DNA from: RGIG6353 sp964558655
Lineage (GTDB): Bacteria; Bacillota; Clostridia; Oscillospirales; SIG627
Assembly: GCA_964558655.1 (NCBI GenBank)
Contig: CAZLEX010000012.1
Location: 1-45,196, forward strand
Direction of reading: 5' to 3'
Length of the DNA: 45,196 nucleotides
Below, piece after piece: positions 1 to 9,105 of this stretch (position 1 is its first letter; each line of letters opens with the position of its first letter). The notes beneath the pieces were generated by a model. The model did not search any database. It saw only the letters and a program-made list of their open reading frames with translations, and was not told the origin of the DNA. The translations under genes and the position numbers were made by a program.

Positions 1-3
1 CTG

Positions 4-28
4 AAAGCCCTTGATTTATAAGGCTTTT
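4..28 (-). terminator. Possible terminator after lysS, cut by the window edge
   Basis: An imperfect inverted repeat (AAAGCC at 4-9 with GGCTTT at 22-27) directly follows the lysS stop codon on the minus strand. Any T-run beyond it lies partly outside the window, so only the stem can be seen. Confidence 0.35.
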
Positions 29-1540
29 TTAGTCTTGAGGCTTCATCGTCGGGAAAAGGAGAACATCTCTTATTGAGGCACTGTTTGTTAAGAGCATTAC
101 AAGACGGTCAATGCCAAATCCAAGTCCGCCTGTCGGAGGCATTCCATATTCAAGAGCGGTGACATAATCATAGTCAACCTGTGCTTTGGTATTCGGATCG
201 ATTTTTTTCCTTTCGGCAACTTGACGCTCAAAGCGACCTTTTTGGTCAATCGGATCGTTGAGTTCCGAAAATGCATTTCCGAACTCCGTAGCATTTATAA
301 AGTATTCAAATCTTTCCGTAAAGGCGGGATCATCGGGTTTACGCTTAGCTAACGGGCTGATTTCCACCGGATAATCGTAGATGAATGTAGGCTGGATAAG
401 CTTTTCTTCGACAAATGCATCGAAAAATTCCGCAATAATCGCCCCTTTTGACGGCACCGGAGGAAGTTCGACATGATGCTCGTTTGCAAGCTTTATTGCT
501 TCTTCATCTGTCTTAATTTCGCTAAAATCAATACCGCTGTATTTTTTAATAGCTTCGACCATTGTGAGCCGTTCCCAATGTGAGAGATCGATTTGCGTAC
601 CCTGATAGTCGAGCATGAGCGTTCCGCATACATTTTGTGTAACGGTTTTCATCATTTCTTCGACTAAGTCCATCATGCCGTGATAATCCGTGTAAGCTTG
701 ATAAAGTTCGATCGTTGTAAATTCGGGATTATGTTTCGGATCCATTCCTTCGTTTCTGAAAATACGGCCGACTTCGTAAACTCTGTCCATACCTCCTACA
801 ATAAGTCTCTTGAGGTAGAGTTCCGTTTCTATTCTCAGTACCATGTCCATGCCGAGCGTGTTATGATGTGTGTAAAAGGGGCGAGCCGATGCACCTATTT
901 CAAAGGGTGTCAATATCGGTGTATCAACCTCCAAAAAGCCTTTTGAATCAAGATAAGCACGAAGTTCGCGGAGTATCATGGAGCGTTTTACAAATGTATC
1001 TTTCACTTCGGGATTAACGATTAAATCGAGATATCTTTGACGGTAGCGTATTTCCTGATCTTTGAGACCGTGAAATTTTTCGGGAAGGGGAATAAGCGAT
1101 TTAGAGAGAAGCTTAACCTCTTTTGCGTGAATTGAAACTTCTCCTCGCTTTGTTTTAAAAACAAAGCCTTTAATGCCGATTATATCACCGATATCCCATT
1201 TCTTAAATTCGGCAAAGTTCTCTTCTCCGACATCGTCAATTCTTACATAAATCTGAATTTTACCCTGCGTATCATGAAGATCTATGAAATTTGCCTTTCC
1301 CATGTCGCGACGGCTCATAAGACGGCCGGCAACGGAAACTTCACTGTTTTCGAGAACATCAAAATTATCTCTTATGTCCTGCGTGTGTGCACTGACCTCA
1401 TATTTTGTTATTACATAAGGATCATTTCCTGCTGATTTTAAAGCGTCGAGTTTTTCACGGCGAACAAGTATTTGGTCGTTTAAATTTTCTTCTTCGTTTA
1501 TTTCGTTTATTTCGGTGATATTAGATGTATTATTGTCCAT
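29..1540 (-). CDS. lysS: Lysine--tRNA ligase, class II
   Basis: Charges tRNA-Lys with lysine in the cytoplasm. The 503-aa length is normal for a bacterial class II enzyme. An N-terminal OB-fold anticodon-binding region (roughly residues 60-160, containing VAGRLMSRRDMGK) is followed by the class II catalytic core. Motif 2 is visible as RVYEVGRIFRNEGMD and motif 3 near the C-terminus as GGLGFGIDRLVMLL. The first ~30 residues are an acidic, Asn/Glu-rich extension common in Firmicutes LysS. The start at 1540 is preceded by AAAGGACAG. It is the last gene of the run from rsmE and lies 13 bp after greA, a greA-lysS pairing often seen in Firmicutes. Nothing in the sequence looks degraded. Confidence 0.97.
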   Translation of the reverse strand: MDNNTSNITEINEINEEENLNDQILVRREKLDALKSAGNDPYVITKYEVSAHTQDIRDNFDVLENSEVSVAGRLMSRRDMGKANFIDLHDTQGKIQIYVRIDDVGEENFAEFKKWDIGDIIGIKGFVFKTKRGEVSIHAKEVKLLSKSLIPLPEKFHGLKDQEIRYRQRYLDLIVNPEVKDTFVKRSMILRELRAYLDSKGFLEVDTPILTPFEIGASARPFYTHHNTLGMDMVLRIETELYLKRLIVGGMDRVYEVGRIFRNEGMDPKHNPEFTTIELYQAYTDYHGMMDLVEEMMKTVTQNVCGTLMLDYQGTQIDLSHWERLTMVEAIKKYSGIDFSEIKTDEEAIKLANEHHVELPPVPSKGAIIAEFFDAFVEEKLIQPTFIYDYPVEISPLAKRKPDDPAFTERFEYFINATEFGNAFSELNDPIDQKGRFERQVAERKKIDPNTKAQVDYDYVTALEYGMPPTGGLGFGIDRLVMLLTNSASIRDVLLFPTMKPQD

Positions 1541-1553
1541 AATTTTCTGTCCT

Positions 1554-2027
1554 TTATTTATTTATCGTTACTTTTTTGATTTTAAGGGTTCGTTTTCCGC
1601 CGGGAGTGTCGAAAGTAACAACATCTCCGGTTTTTTTGCCTATAAGAGCGGCACCTACGGGAGATTCGTTGCTGATTTTATTTTCGAGAAAATTGGCTTC
1701 CGCCGTTCCTACTATCGTATATTCCGCTTCATTGCCGTTTTCATCGATTACCGTGACGGCTGAACCGAAACCTATTCCGGATTTTTTATTGTCTGTACCC
1801 TCGACGACTTCAACATTTTTCAAAAGTTCTTCGAGCTCCATAATACGCCCTTCGACTTTTGCCTGCTCGTTTTTCGCTTCGTCGTATTCGCTGTTTTCGG
1901 AAAGGTCTCCGAATGCCCGTGCTTTTTTCAAATCGTTTCCGACTTTCACACGGGTGACCGTTTTTAATTCGTTAAGTTCGTCCTGAAGCTTTTTAAGTCC
2001 TTCTTTGGTTACAATTGTCTTTTTCAT
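1554..2027 (-). CDS. greA: Transcription elongation factor GreA
   Basis: Rescues backtracked RNA polymerase by stimulating its intrinsic transcript cleavage. At 157 aa it has the usual GreA length. The N-terminal antiparallel coiled coil (residues ~5-75) carries the conserved segment LKKARAFGDLSENSEY, whose acidic tip enters the polymerase secondary channel. The C-terminal FKBP-like domain (~82-157) contains SPVGAALIGKKTGDVV and ends in a basic strand. The start is supported by GGGAG upstream. It sits 22 bp after ctpA and 13 bp before lysS, so the three are almost certainly co-transcribed. Confidence 0.96.
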   Translation of the reverse strand: MKKTIVTKEGLKKLQDELNELKTVTRVKVGNDLKKARAFGDLSENSEYDEAKNEQAKVEGRIMELEELLKNVEVVEGTDNKKSGIGFGSAVTVIDENGNEAEYTIVGTAEANFLENKISNESPVGAALIGKKTGDVVTFDTPGGKRTLKIKKVTINK

Positions 2028-2049
2028 ATTTGCTGCTCCCTTTTAAAGT

Positions 2050-3246
2050 TTATTTATCTTTCAAAATTTCAATGGCGTGCATAAGTTGTTCATCTTCCTG
2101 TTCACTTATGAGTTCAAAATACCGTTTTGAGTGTTCGCTTAGTTCGACGGTTCTGTCAGGCGTAACACCCACACCGTCAAAATTCGGACTGAACGGCGGC
2201 AGATAGTATTGAGTTGAAAGTTTTATAGCACTTCCGTCACTTAATTCAACCGTGGATTGAGCGGTTCCTTTTCCGTATGTCTGAGTTCCCACAAAAGTTG
2301 CTTTTTGATAATCTTTTAATGCCGCCACAAAAAGCTCCGCCGCCGATGCGGAATCGCCGTCGGCAAGAGTAACAATGGGGTAATCGAATTCCGATGCGTC
2401 CGATGTGAGTGTGGTCATGTTTCCGTCTTTGTTTATAAGACGGACGACAGGTCCCTCAGGCAGAAGAAAATCCAAAATTTCGTGTACCGAATCCAGAGTT
2501 CCTCCGGGATTTTGACGGACATCGAAGATAAACGATCTGGCTCCTTGATGAATAAGGTCATTAACCGCATTTTTGAACTGTTCCGGAGTTGTATCGTTAA
2601 AACTGAATATCCTGATATATCCGATTGAAGAAGACGACTGACATAAACTGTATTCAACCGTTTGCTGTTCAAAAGCACTGCGGACAATGTCAAACGACAG
2701 TTCCTGTCCGTCTCTTGATACGGTTATTTTTACGCTTTCTCCTTCATCTCCCAAAAGCTGATAGTAAGAACCTTCGTATCCGAGTTCTTCATAGCTCTTG
2801 TCATTTACCGCAACTATAATATCCCCTTCGGTAAGTCCCGCATTGTATGCGGGAGAATTATTTGTTACACGGTAAATGACCATCTCACGCGTGTCCGGGT
2901 GGCAAAGAATATTTATCCCGATGCCGTGCATATTTCCCGAAGAATTGTCACGGAATTCTTCGAATTCTTCCTGAGACATATATACGGAATGTTTATCCTG
3001 CAAACCTTCGATATATCCGGCAACGGTCGAATCTTCGAGAACTTTTTGGTCAATATCTTTGACAAAGATACTTTCGGTAATTTCCATCACTTCGGTAAGT
3101 TTTGGACTCAGGGAAGGGGATAGAGTGAAAGCCGAAAGCTGTTTTTCGTATCTTTCTTTTTCGGTTATGACCGTTATCTGATAGGTCAAAATTGCCGCAA
3201 TTATTATCAGTACCGTGCAAGCACCGAAAGAAATTTTTTTGTTCAT
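2050..3246 (-). CDS. S41 family C-terminal processing peptidase (CtpA/CtpB-like)
   Basis: A membrane-anchored serine peptidase that should act outside the membrane on envelope substrates. One N-terminal hydrophobic segment (residues ~8-26) acts as signal anchor. A PDZ domain follows at ~105-190 (GIGINI...NSPAYNAGLTEGDIIVAVN). The S41 catalytic core is at ~200-370. The Ser-Lys pair is visible: S301 in GDSASAAEL and K326 in TYGKGTAQ, 25 residues apart as in B. subtilis CtpB, with the usual Gln four residues after the Lys. Its position directly after an EnvC-like M23 protein and ftsEX suggests a cell-wall or division role, but the substrate cannot be read from sequence. Confidence 0.92.
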   Translation of the reverse strand: MNKKISFGACTVLIIIAAILTYQITVITEKERYEKQLSAFTLSPSLSPKLTEVMEITESIFVKDIDQKVLEDSTVAGYIEGLQDKHSVYMSQEEFEEFRDNSSGNMHGIGINILCHPDTREMVIYRVTNNSPAYNAGLTEGDIIVAVNDKSYEELGYEGSYYQLLGDEGESVKITVSRDGQELSFDIVRSAFEQQTVEYSLCQSSSSIGYIRIFSFNDTTPEQFKNAVNDLIHQGARSFIFDVRQNPGGTLDSVHEILDFLLPEGPVVRLINKDGNMTTLTSDASEFDYPIVTLADGDSASAAELFVAALKDYQKATFVGTQTYGKGTAQSTVELSDGSAIKLSTQYYLPPFSPNFDGVGVTPDRTVELSEHSKRYFELISEQEDEQLMHAIEILKDK

Positions 3247-3257
3247 TTGCTGTCCTC

Positions 3258-4469
3258 TTAAGGTATTTTTATGTAATCCAGCGGATCTACATACTCTCCG
3301 TTTTTAAGAATTGAAAAATGTAAATGATTGCCTGTACTGTCTCCCGTACTACCGACTTTCGCGATTACATCGCCTTTTTGTACGACATCTCCGACGGAAA
3401 CAAGCCTTGCCGAAGCGTGAGCGTAAAGAGAAGAAATTCCTCCTCCGTGATCTATAACAACATAATTGCCAAAGCTGGGAGAAAGTCTGCTTATCGTCAC
3501 GACACCGCTGTTTGCGGCTATTATGTCCGTTCCGTAATATGCCGCTAAATCAACGCCTCTGTGATAGTCCGTTTGTCTGCCGTTGTCCCAATATCTCCAG
3601 CCGAATCCGCCCGAACAATAGAAATAAGCATCGTAGGGAAGAGGAAAACGGAATTCTTGGTTGGAATAATCTTCTCTTTCCTGAAGCTGTATTTTGTTGT
3701 TAAGCTCTTTAATTTCGTTTTGAATATCGATAAGTTCCTGCTCTTTAGCCGCTTTTGCCTGCTCAAGAAAACTCTCGTTGGATTTTAGTGTGTTCAGAAC
3801 ATCCAAAGCTTCCTGTGCAAGCGGTTCCAACTCGTTTTTCTTTGATTCCATTTCGCTTTTTGTATCTTCGCATTTTTGCTTAACGAGTTCAAGCTCCTCT
3901 TTTGCCGCTTCCAGAACCGCAAGATCACTGTTTAATTTGTTTATATTTTCCTGATCGTGCTCAAAAAACTGTTTTACGAATTCCATGCGTGAGAGAAGCT
4001 CGGAAAAATCTTTTGAACTCAAAATGAAGGACAAAGGCTTTGTACTGAGTGTTTCATGCTCTATTATAAGCCTATCGCTGATTAAATCCACAAGGTCGTC
4101 AATATCTGCGTTTATCTGTTCGATCTCAATTTCCTTAAGTGCGATTTGTTTGTTGTAGCTAACAATAAGCTTTTCTGAAATTTCAATCTCTTCTTTTGTT
4201 TTTTCGATTTGCTGATCCAAAAGATATTTAACCTGAGATTGCTGCTCCACATTTTCTTTTGCGGCTTTTATCTGATTTTCAAGTATAGATATTTCGTCTT
4301 TTGCACTGTCGAGTGTATCCTCAAGTTTTTTTACTTCGTTCTTGTTTTCCTCAAGTGATTTTTCCGCAAATGACACTATACTGATCGGCGAAGCGTTTTT
4401 TGTCAAAATTATTACCGATGCCAATATCAGTACAAACGCACCCGTAAAGCGTAGTAACTTTTTTTTCAT
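3258..4469 (-). CDS. EnvC-like coiled-coil protein with M23 peptidase domain
   Basis: Probable murein hydrolase or hydrolase activator working with FtsEX at the division site. The signal sequence (residues ~1-32) is followed by a long Glu/Lys-rich coiled coil (~35-265), as in EnvC and the PcsB/CwlO class. A LytM/M23 domain fills ~290-400. Its metal ligands appear intact: H303 and D307 in HRGVD, H351 in YAHAS and H384 in HLHFS. This matters because true EnvC activators have lost these residues, so this copy may itself be a zinc endopeptidase. It starts 11 bp after the ftsX stop with an AAGGAGA site, which supports a functional FtsX-EnvC pairing. Confidence 0.92.
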   Translation of the reverse strand: MKKKLLRFTGAFVLILASVIILTKNASPISIVSFAEKSLEENKNEVKKLEDTLDSAKDEISILENQIKAAKENVEQQSQVKYLLDQQIEKTKEEIEISEKLIVSYNKQIALKEIEIEQINADIDDLVDLISDRLIIEHETLSTKPLSFILSSKDFSELLSRMEFVKQFFEHDQENINKLNSDLAVLEAAKEELELVKQKCEDTKSEMESKKNELEPLAQEALDVLNTLKSNESFLEQAKAAKEQELIDIQNEIKELNNKIQLQEREDYSNQEFRFPLPYDAYFYCSGGFGWRYWDNGRQTDYHRGVDLAAYYGTDIIAANSGVVTISRLSPSFGNYVVIDHGGGISSLYAHASARLVSVGDVVQKGDVIAKVGSTGDSTGNHLHFSILKNGEYVDPLDYIKIP

Positions 4470-4480
4470 TGTATCTCCTT

Positions 4481-5401
4481 TTAAGCGTTTTCCTTGTTAT
4501 ATCTTCTGAGAGAAATATAACTTCCCAAAAATCCCATAATAATACCGACTGCGGCAAATGCGGCGGCAACAATGTACCATAACTGTGTAAAAGGAACAAA
4601 TGTTATAATTTGGTAGTTGGCGATTAATTTATCAATGAAATCATAAAGAAAATACTGTGCGAAAAATGCAATAACCGAAGCTACAAGTCCTATGATAACT
4701 CCTTCGATAAGAAACGGCGTTGATATAAATCTGTTGGTTGCACCGATATACCGCATCAGAGCGATTTCGTCACGGCGGGCAAACACGGACAGCTTAACGG
4801 TATTGATTATTACAAAAATCGAAACGAAAAAGAGAAGGACAAGGAGCCAGGAAACAACTATCGTGAAAATATTTTTGAGATTGTCTACCTGTTCGACGAT
4901 TGAATCGTCGTATATACATTCGTCAACAATGGGAAATTCTTTTTCGTTTTCGATTATAAAGTCAAGAGTGTTTACCTCTTTCGGAGTGAGATTTGAATCG
5001 TAAGTGAGTATATAAGAATCTTTGAGAGGATTATCGTTTTCGTAACGCTTTCTCAGTTCTTCGGTCTTGTCGGCTTCATATACTGACAGCTGTTCTTCCA
5101 AAGAGTCTTCTTTTGACTTGAATACCGCACTTTTAATTCCGGGAATTGCTTCGAGCTGTGCTTTCAAATCGGTTGTTTCTTTTTCTGTGGCATCTTTTTT
5201 TACAAATACCACAAGTTTTGAAAAGTCGTCAATATTGTTTATAGTTACATTTATGTTGTGAATTACCAGTCCGAAAGTTCCCATAATGACAAGACAGGAA
5301 AAGAGAACGAAAATTGAAGAAAAAGTCATAACCCCGTTTTTGAAAATTCCGTTAAAAGCAAGCTTGAGGTAATATCCAAGCTTCAAAGACTTAAATTTCA
5401 T
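4481..5401 (-). CDS. ftsX: Cell division protein FtsX
   Basis: Integral membrane partner of the FtsE ATPase; transmits ATP-driven changes to periplasm-side murein hydrolases. The 306-aa protein has the family's four membrane segments: one near residues 20-45 and three in the C-terminal half (~175-300). A large extracytoplasmic loop between TM1 and TM2 (~50-165) is where M23/CHAP hydrolases dock. I place the start at 5401 rather than at an upstream ATG (5443) because GGGAGGTGA sits at ideal distance and the protein then begins MKFKSLKLGYYLK. The start overlaps the ftsE stop by 11 nt, so the two are probably translationally coupled. Confidence 0.95.
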   Translation of the reverse strand: MKFKSLKLGYYLKLAFNGIFKNGVMTFSSIFVLFSCLVIMGTFGLVIHNINVTINNIDDFSKLVVFVKKDATEKETTDLKAQLEAIPGIKSAVFKSKEDSLEEQLSVYEADKTEELRKRYENDNPLKDSYILTYDSNLTPKEVNTLDFIIENEKEFPIVDECIYDDSIVEQVDNLKNIFTIVVSWLLVLLFFVSIFVIINTVKLSVFARRDEIALMRYIGATNRFISTPFLIEGVIIGLVASVIAFFAQYFLYDFIDKLIANYQIITFVPFTQLWYIVAAAFAAVGIIMGFLGSYISLRRYNKENA

Positions 5402-6074
5402 TATCTTCACCTCCCGCTTTGTCAACGGCAACCGTACCGTCACTTACGGTAATAACTCTCTTTTTGTAATAATTAACCAGCTGTATGTCATGTGTGATGA
5501 CAATGACCGTTTTTCCGAGTTCGTTGATTTTGAACAAAAGATTCATCATGTTTACACTCGTAACGGGATCCGAATTGCTTGTCGGTTCGTCTGCGATTAC
5601 GGTGTCGGGATTATTGACAAGTGCTCTTGCAAGAGCCACCCGCCTTTGCTCTCCGCCGGAAAGCTGGGAGGGATAATGATATGCACGGTCTTCAAGGTCA
5701 ACGAGCTTTAAAAAATTGTGAACTCTCTTTTTGATTTTTCTTCTCGGCTCTCCTATAACATGCATGGCAAAAGCAACATTCTCATAGACCGTCATGTTGG
5801 GGAAGAGGCGGTAATCCTGAAAGACTATACCGAGAGTGCGTCTGAGATAAGGAATTTTACGCTTCTTTATTTTTCCGACATCGAAACCGTTTACTTCTAC
5901 CTGTCCCGATGTTGGCGTTTCTTCATGCAAAAGAAGTTTTGTGAGAGTTGTTTTGCCGGCACCGTTCGGACCGACAACAAAGACAAATTCGCCGTCGTTT
6001 ATTTTTAAATTTACATTGTGAAGAGCTTTTGTGCCGTTGGGATAAGTTTTGGTGACATTAGTGAGTTTTATCAT
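5391..6074 (-). CDS. ftsE: Cell division ATP-binding protein FtsE
   Basis: ABC-type ATPase that pairs with FtsX to regulate septal wall hydrolysis. The 227-aa protein has Walker A GPNGAGKTT (residues ~36-44), a Q-loop in VFQDYRLF, the signature LSGGEQRRVALARA, Walker B TVIADEP and a switch His in VITHD. One detail is unusual: the segment after Walker B reads ADEPTSNSDP, where FtsE and relatives nearly always have ADEPTGNLDP, so the D-loop region differs at two positions. The C-terminal ~10 residues are acidic and Gly-rich. The upstream site AAAGGAC supports the start. Confidence 0.96.
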   Translation of the reverse strand: MIKLTNVTKTYPNGTKALHNVNLKINDGEFVFVVGPNGAGKTTLTKLLLHEETPTSGQVEVNGFDVGKIKKRKIPYLRRTLGIVFQDYRLFPNMTVYENVAFAMHVIGEPRRKIKKRVHNFLKLVDLEDRAYHYPSQLSGGEQRRVALARALVNNPDTVIADEPTSNSDPVTSVNMMNLLFKINELGKTVIVITHDIQLVNYYKKRVITVSDGTVAVDKAGGEDNEI

Positions 6075-6119
6075 AATTTTTTGTCCTTTTTATTTGACTT
6101 TCCGCACACAGACTTATTT

Positions 6120-7205
6120 TCAGTATTTGGTCGGCTTTGAAGAAAGATATTTCTTTACCATGAGAGCAACCTTGAATGTTATGGCGTGCTCAAATTCACG
6201 CAGGTCAAGACCGGTTAACTTTTTTATTTTTTCAAGACGGTAAACCAAAGTGTTCCTATGGACAAAAAGCTTTCTCGAAGTTTCGGAAACATTGAGGTTG
6301 TTTTCGAAAAAGGCTTGAATTGTAATGAGAGTTTCTCTGTCAAGAGCCTCAAAAGCTCCTTTTTTGAATATTTCGTTTAAAAACATTTCGCAAAGTGTGT
6401 TCGGGAGCTGATAAATAAGCCGTCCTATTCCCAAATTGTCGTAATGGATTACGCTCTTTTCGGTATCGAACACTTTGCCGACTTCAATGGAAATCTGTGC
6501 TTCTTTGAAACTTTTCGCAAGCTCTTTTACGCTTTCTACCACCGTTCCGACACCGACAACGGCTTTTGCGTAAAATTCTGAGCTGATTGTGTCAACAATG
6601 TTTCTTGCGGTTTTGTCAATTTCCGAAGCATCGACCGGCTTTTTGAGTTCCCTTACCAAAACAATGTCATTTTCTCCGACGCTTATGATGTAGTCTTTAT
6701 TCTTATCGGGAAACAGATTTTGAATAACATCAAGAGGTACTATATCCGATTTTGATGTAAATTTAATAAGATAAACAATTCTCGGAATTTCGTTGCTTAT
6801 GTGAAGTTCTTTTGATTTCACATAAATGTCCGACGGAAGAATATTGTCGAGAATTATGTTCTTGATAAAGCTTGCTTTATCGTATTTTTCATCGTAAAGT
6901 GTTTTTATACTGCCGAGAGAAACTTTAAGAACGGCGGCGAGATTATCTGCCGTTTCATCTGTTCCTTCGACGAAAACCGTGTATTCGATTTTTCCGTGAT
7001 TGTTGATTGGGTGAAATGTGTAAGAATTGAGACGGAAAGCGTCATTTGTGAAGGTAAGCTCTTCTGAGACTCCGTCAAGCACCTCTCCGATTCTGACAAG
7101 TTCGCTGCAAGCGATAATGGCACCGTTTTTGTCAACAACACCTATGGTTCTGTTGACAGAATCCTTAACTTGATGCACAATGCTCTGAAAAAGTCTGTTA
7201 GACAT
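6120..7205 (-). CDS. CdaR/PucR-type transcriptional regulator
   Basis: Predicted DNA-binding regulator of the sugar-diacid regulator (CdaR) class. The N-terminal ~1-110 resembles the CdaR sensory domain (DSVNRTIGVVDKNGAIIACS). The middle (~130-270) fits the GGDEF-like CdaR domain, with no catalytic diguanylate cyclase motif. The C-terminal ~60 residues are the PucR-type helix-turn-helix: NNLNVSETSRKLFVHRNTLV then YRLEKIKKLTGLDL. It lies between rsmE and ftsE in the same direction with small gaps, so it is likely part of the division and housekeeping operon rather than beside a catabolic pathway. Its target genes and ligand are unknown. Confidence 0.85.
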   Translation of the reverse strand: MSNRLFQSIVHQVKDSVNRTIGVVDKNGAIIACSELVRIGEVLDGVSEELTFTNDAFRLNSYTFHPINNHGKIEYTVFVEGTDETADNLAAVLKVSLGSIKTLYDEKYDKASFIKNIILDNILPSDIYVKSKELHISNEIPRIVYLIKFTSKSDIVPLDVIQNLFPDKNKDYIISVGENDIVLVRELKKPVDASEIDKTARNIVDTISSEFYAKAVVGVGTVVESVKELAKSFKEAQISIEVGKVFDTEKSVIHYDNLGIGRLIYQLPNTLCEMFLNEIFKKGAFEALDRETLITIQAFFENNLNVSETSRKLFVHRNTLVYRLEKIKKLTGLDLREFEHAITFKVALMVKKYLSSKPTKY

Positions 7206-7227
7206 GGTAAAACTCCTTTATGTAAAT

Positions 7228-7965
7228 TTAAAATTCCGTTTCGTACAATAACATGGAGAGTACGGCGCTTGAAGCCGTTTCCGTACGCAATATGAGCTTG
7301 CCTAAAGTGAGTATGGGAATGTCACGCTTCTTTGCCTCGCTGATTTCTTCGGGAGAAATGCCCCCCTCAGGACCGACAAAAAAAGCCGCCGAATTGAATT
7401 TTTTGCTTTGAAACAGTGATTTCGGATTGTTTTCAACGGCGGATTCATAGCAAATAAACCCAATATCACTGCTCTTGATTTTGTCGAGGGCTTCTTTGTA
7501 GGGAATGGGGGAATGTACTTGCGGTACTATTCCTCTTCCGCATTGCTTTGCGGCTTCCCGTGCAATTTTGTTCCATCGCTCAGATTTTTTTTCAATCCAT
7601 TTTTCGTCTGTTTTTACGATACATCTGGAGGAAATTACCGGATATATCTCACCGACGCCGAGCTCTATCGCTTTCTGTATCACAAAATCCATCTTGTCGC
7701 CCTTCGTCAGCGCCTGAAACAGTGACGAAAAAACAGACGGTTCATTGTTGTTTTCACAAGCTGACAGAACCTGAAGATTTACCGTGTCCTTTGAAAAAGA
7801 ATCGATAACCGTTTCGTAATCGGTTCCGCTTTGAGAGGTAACTGTCAGACGGTCGCCTTTCTTCATGCGAAGCGTGTGAGAAATGTGAAACGCGTCGTCG
7901 GAGACAATTGTAATCGTTTCGCCCGTATCAAACCGTTTATCGCTTTTGATAAAAAATTTCGGCAT
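7228..7965 (-). CDS. rsmE: 16S rRNA (uracil1498-N3)-methyltransferase RsmE
   Basis: SPOUT-class methyltransferase modifying U1498 in the 30S decoding centre. The 245-aa length is normal. The N-terminal PUA-like domain (~1-70, with DAFHISHTLRMKKGD) precedes the knotted SAM-binding domain. The family signature FFVGPEGGISPEEI and the C-terminal LGKLILRTETASSAVL are both clear. It is the first gene after the promoter at 8029-8057. It is divided from prmA by ~140 bp, so two translation-related methyltransferase genes are neighbours here, a common Firmicutes arrangement. Confidence 0.95.
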   Translation of the reverse strand: MPKFFIKSDKRFDTGETITIVSDDAFHISHTLRMKKGDRLTVTSQSGTDYETVIDSFSKDTVNLQVLSACENNNEPSVFSSLFQALTKGDKMDFVIQKAIELGVGEIYPVISSRCIVKTDEKWIEKKSERWNKIAREAAKQCGRGIVPQVHSPIPYKEALDKIKSSDIGFICYESAVENNPKSLFQSKKFNSAAFFVGPEGGISPEEISEAKKRDIPILTLGKLILRTETASSAVLSMLLYETEF

Positions 7966-7993
7966 AAAAAATCCTTTTAGCTAATGTAATCAA

Positions 7994-8014
7994 ACAAACA
8001 CTTTATATGTTTGT
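7994..8014 (-). promoter_or_regulatory. Small stem-loop in the rsmE leader
   Basis: ACAAACA (7994-8000) pairs with TGTTTGT (8008-8014) across a 7-nt loop. It lies in the ~55-nt leader between the rsmE promoter and start codon. It is AT-rich and weak, with no terminator-type T-run. Confidence 0.3.
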
Positions 8015-8028
8015 ATATAATCTACAAT

Positions 8029-8057
8029 ATTATACACCGTTTTGTTTTATTTGTCAA
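8029..8057 (-). promoter_or_regulatory. Consensus sigma-A promoter for the rsmE-lysS operon
   Basis: On the minus strand TTGACA (8052-8057) and TATAAT (8029-8034) are separated by exactly 17 bp. Both hexamers match the consensus fully. The eight genes downstream are spaced by no more than ~45 bp and no convincing internal terminator was seen. Confidence 0.85.
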
Positions 8058-8105
8058 AGAAAAAGTGCAAAATTTTGTTTAAATTTTCTTAAATTATTAA
8101 TTTGT

Positions 8106-9086
8106 TCACAGTTTTCTCGCAAGTATTACAGACCAATCATCTTCACAGACTGTTTTTTCAATCGAAAATCCGCTTTTTTTCAAATGTTCCGAAACTTCGT
8201 CTTCTCTTTCGGAAATAATTCCGGACGCGATAAGATAAGAGCCTTTTTTTAATGTTTCGTAAAAAAGCGGTGACATTTGTATTATTATTCCCGCAACTAT
8301 GTTTGCACATATGACATCGTAGTTTTTACCTATCTCTTCGGCAAGCTTTTCATCATCAAGTACATTGCCGCATAATACATTTGCACGGGGAGAAAAAAAT
8401 CCGTTTGCTTCCAGATTTTCTTTTGCTATCCTTGCGGCTGTGGGATCGATATCCACCGCTGTTACGCTGTTAGCTCCGAGCAATAGAGCACCTATTGAAA
8501 GTATTCCGCTTCCGCAGCCCATATCCAAAATTTTTGCCCTCTCAATATCGAGCGTCTCCAGAGTTTCGAGGCAGAGTTTTGTCGTGGCATGTGTGCCGGT
8601 TCCGAACGACGAAGAAGGATCTATTTCTATCACAAGACGGCTGTCTTTTATTTCCGTCGGAATTTCTTCCCAAGACGGCTTAATATAGAGACGGTCTCCT
8701 ACGGGAAACGGCTTGAAAAATTCTTTCCAGTTGTTTTCCCAGTCTTCGTCATGCACCGTGTCGCAGTTCCATGTGAGTGAGGAATATTCTTTGTTATTCT
8801 CTTTCAATGCTGAAAGTGCGTCTGTTACAGCTTCTTTGATTTGCTCTCCTTCGCTGTCGGGGGAGAGAAAAGCGTGGATTATCGGAATGTTTTCGGTATG
8901 AGCCAAAAGCGATTCGTCAATGTAATCATAAAATATCCCGCCTTGAGAAAGCGTTTCCTCGAGGTCGGAAAAGTCGTCGGTTGTAAATGTTTCCACTCCC
9001 GTGATAATCAAAAGATTTGCAATGTCTTCGCAAAAATTCACGGGGCAGTTTTCAGTGCAAGTAATGTTTATTCGTGTCCAATTCAT
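8106..9086 (-). CDS. prmA: Ribosomal protein L11 methyltransferase PrmA
   Basis: SAM-dependent methyltransferase that modifies ribosomal protein L11. The start at 9086 (MNWTRINITC) is chosen over an ATG 33 nt upstream because AAAGGAG lies just before it; the protein is 326 aa. An N-terminal ferredoxin-like substrate-recognition region (~1-130) precedes a Rossmann fold. Motif I is ILDMGCGSGILSIGALLLGA and the adenosine-binding acidic residue lies in AVDIDP. The family motif IDPSSSFGTGTHATT is intact. The C-terminal strand VICANIVAGIIIQM corresponds to the conserved NIL/NIV motif. Confidence 0.95.
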   Translation of the reverse strand: MNWTRINITCTENCPVNFCEDIANLLIITGVETFTTDDFSDLEETLSQGGIFYDYIDESLLAHTENIPIIHAFLSPDSEGEQIKEAVTDALSALKENNKEYSSLTWNCDTVHDEDWENNWKEFFKPFPVGDRLYIKPSWEEIPTEIKDSRLVIEIDPSSSFGTGTHATTKLCLETLETLDIERAKILDMGCGSGILSIGALLLGANSVTAVDIDPTAARIAKENLEANGFFSPRANVLCGNVLDDEKLAEEIGKNYDVICANIVAGIIIQMSPLFYETLKKGSYLIASGIISEREDEVSEHLKKSGFSIEKTVCEDDWSVILARKL

Positions 9087-9105
9087 GTTGTCTCCTTTAA
9101 CAAGA

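Noticed and set aside
5402..5443. Longer ftsX start at 5443
   Set aside because: It would extend the protein into the ftsE frame overlap without a ribosome binding site, whereas 5401 has GGGAGGTGA at the right distance.
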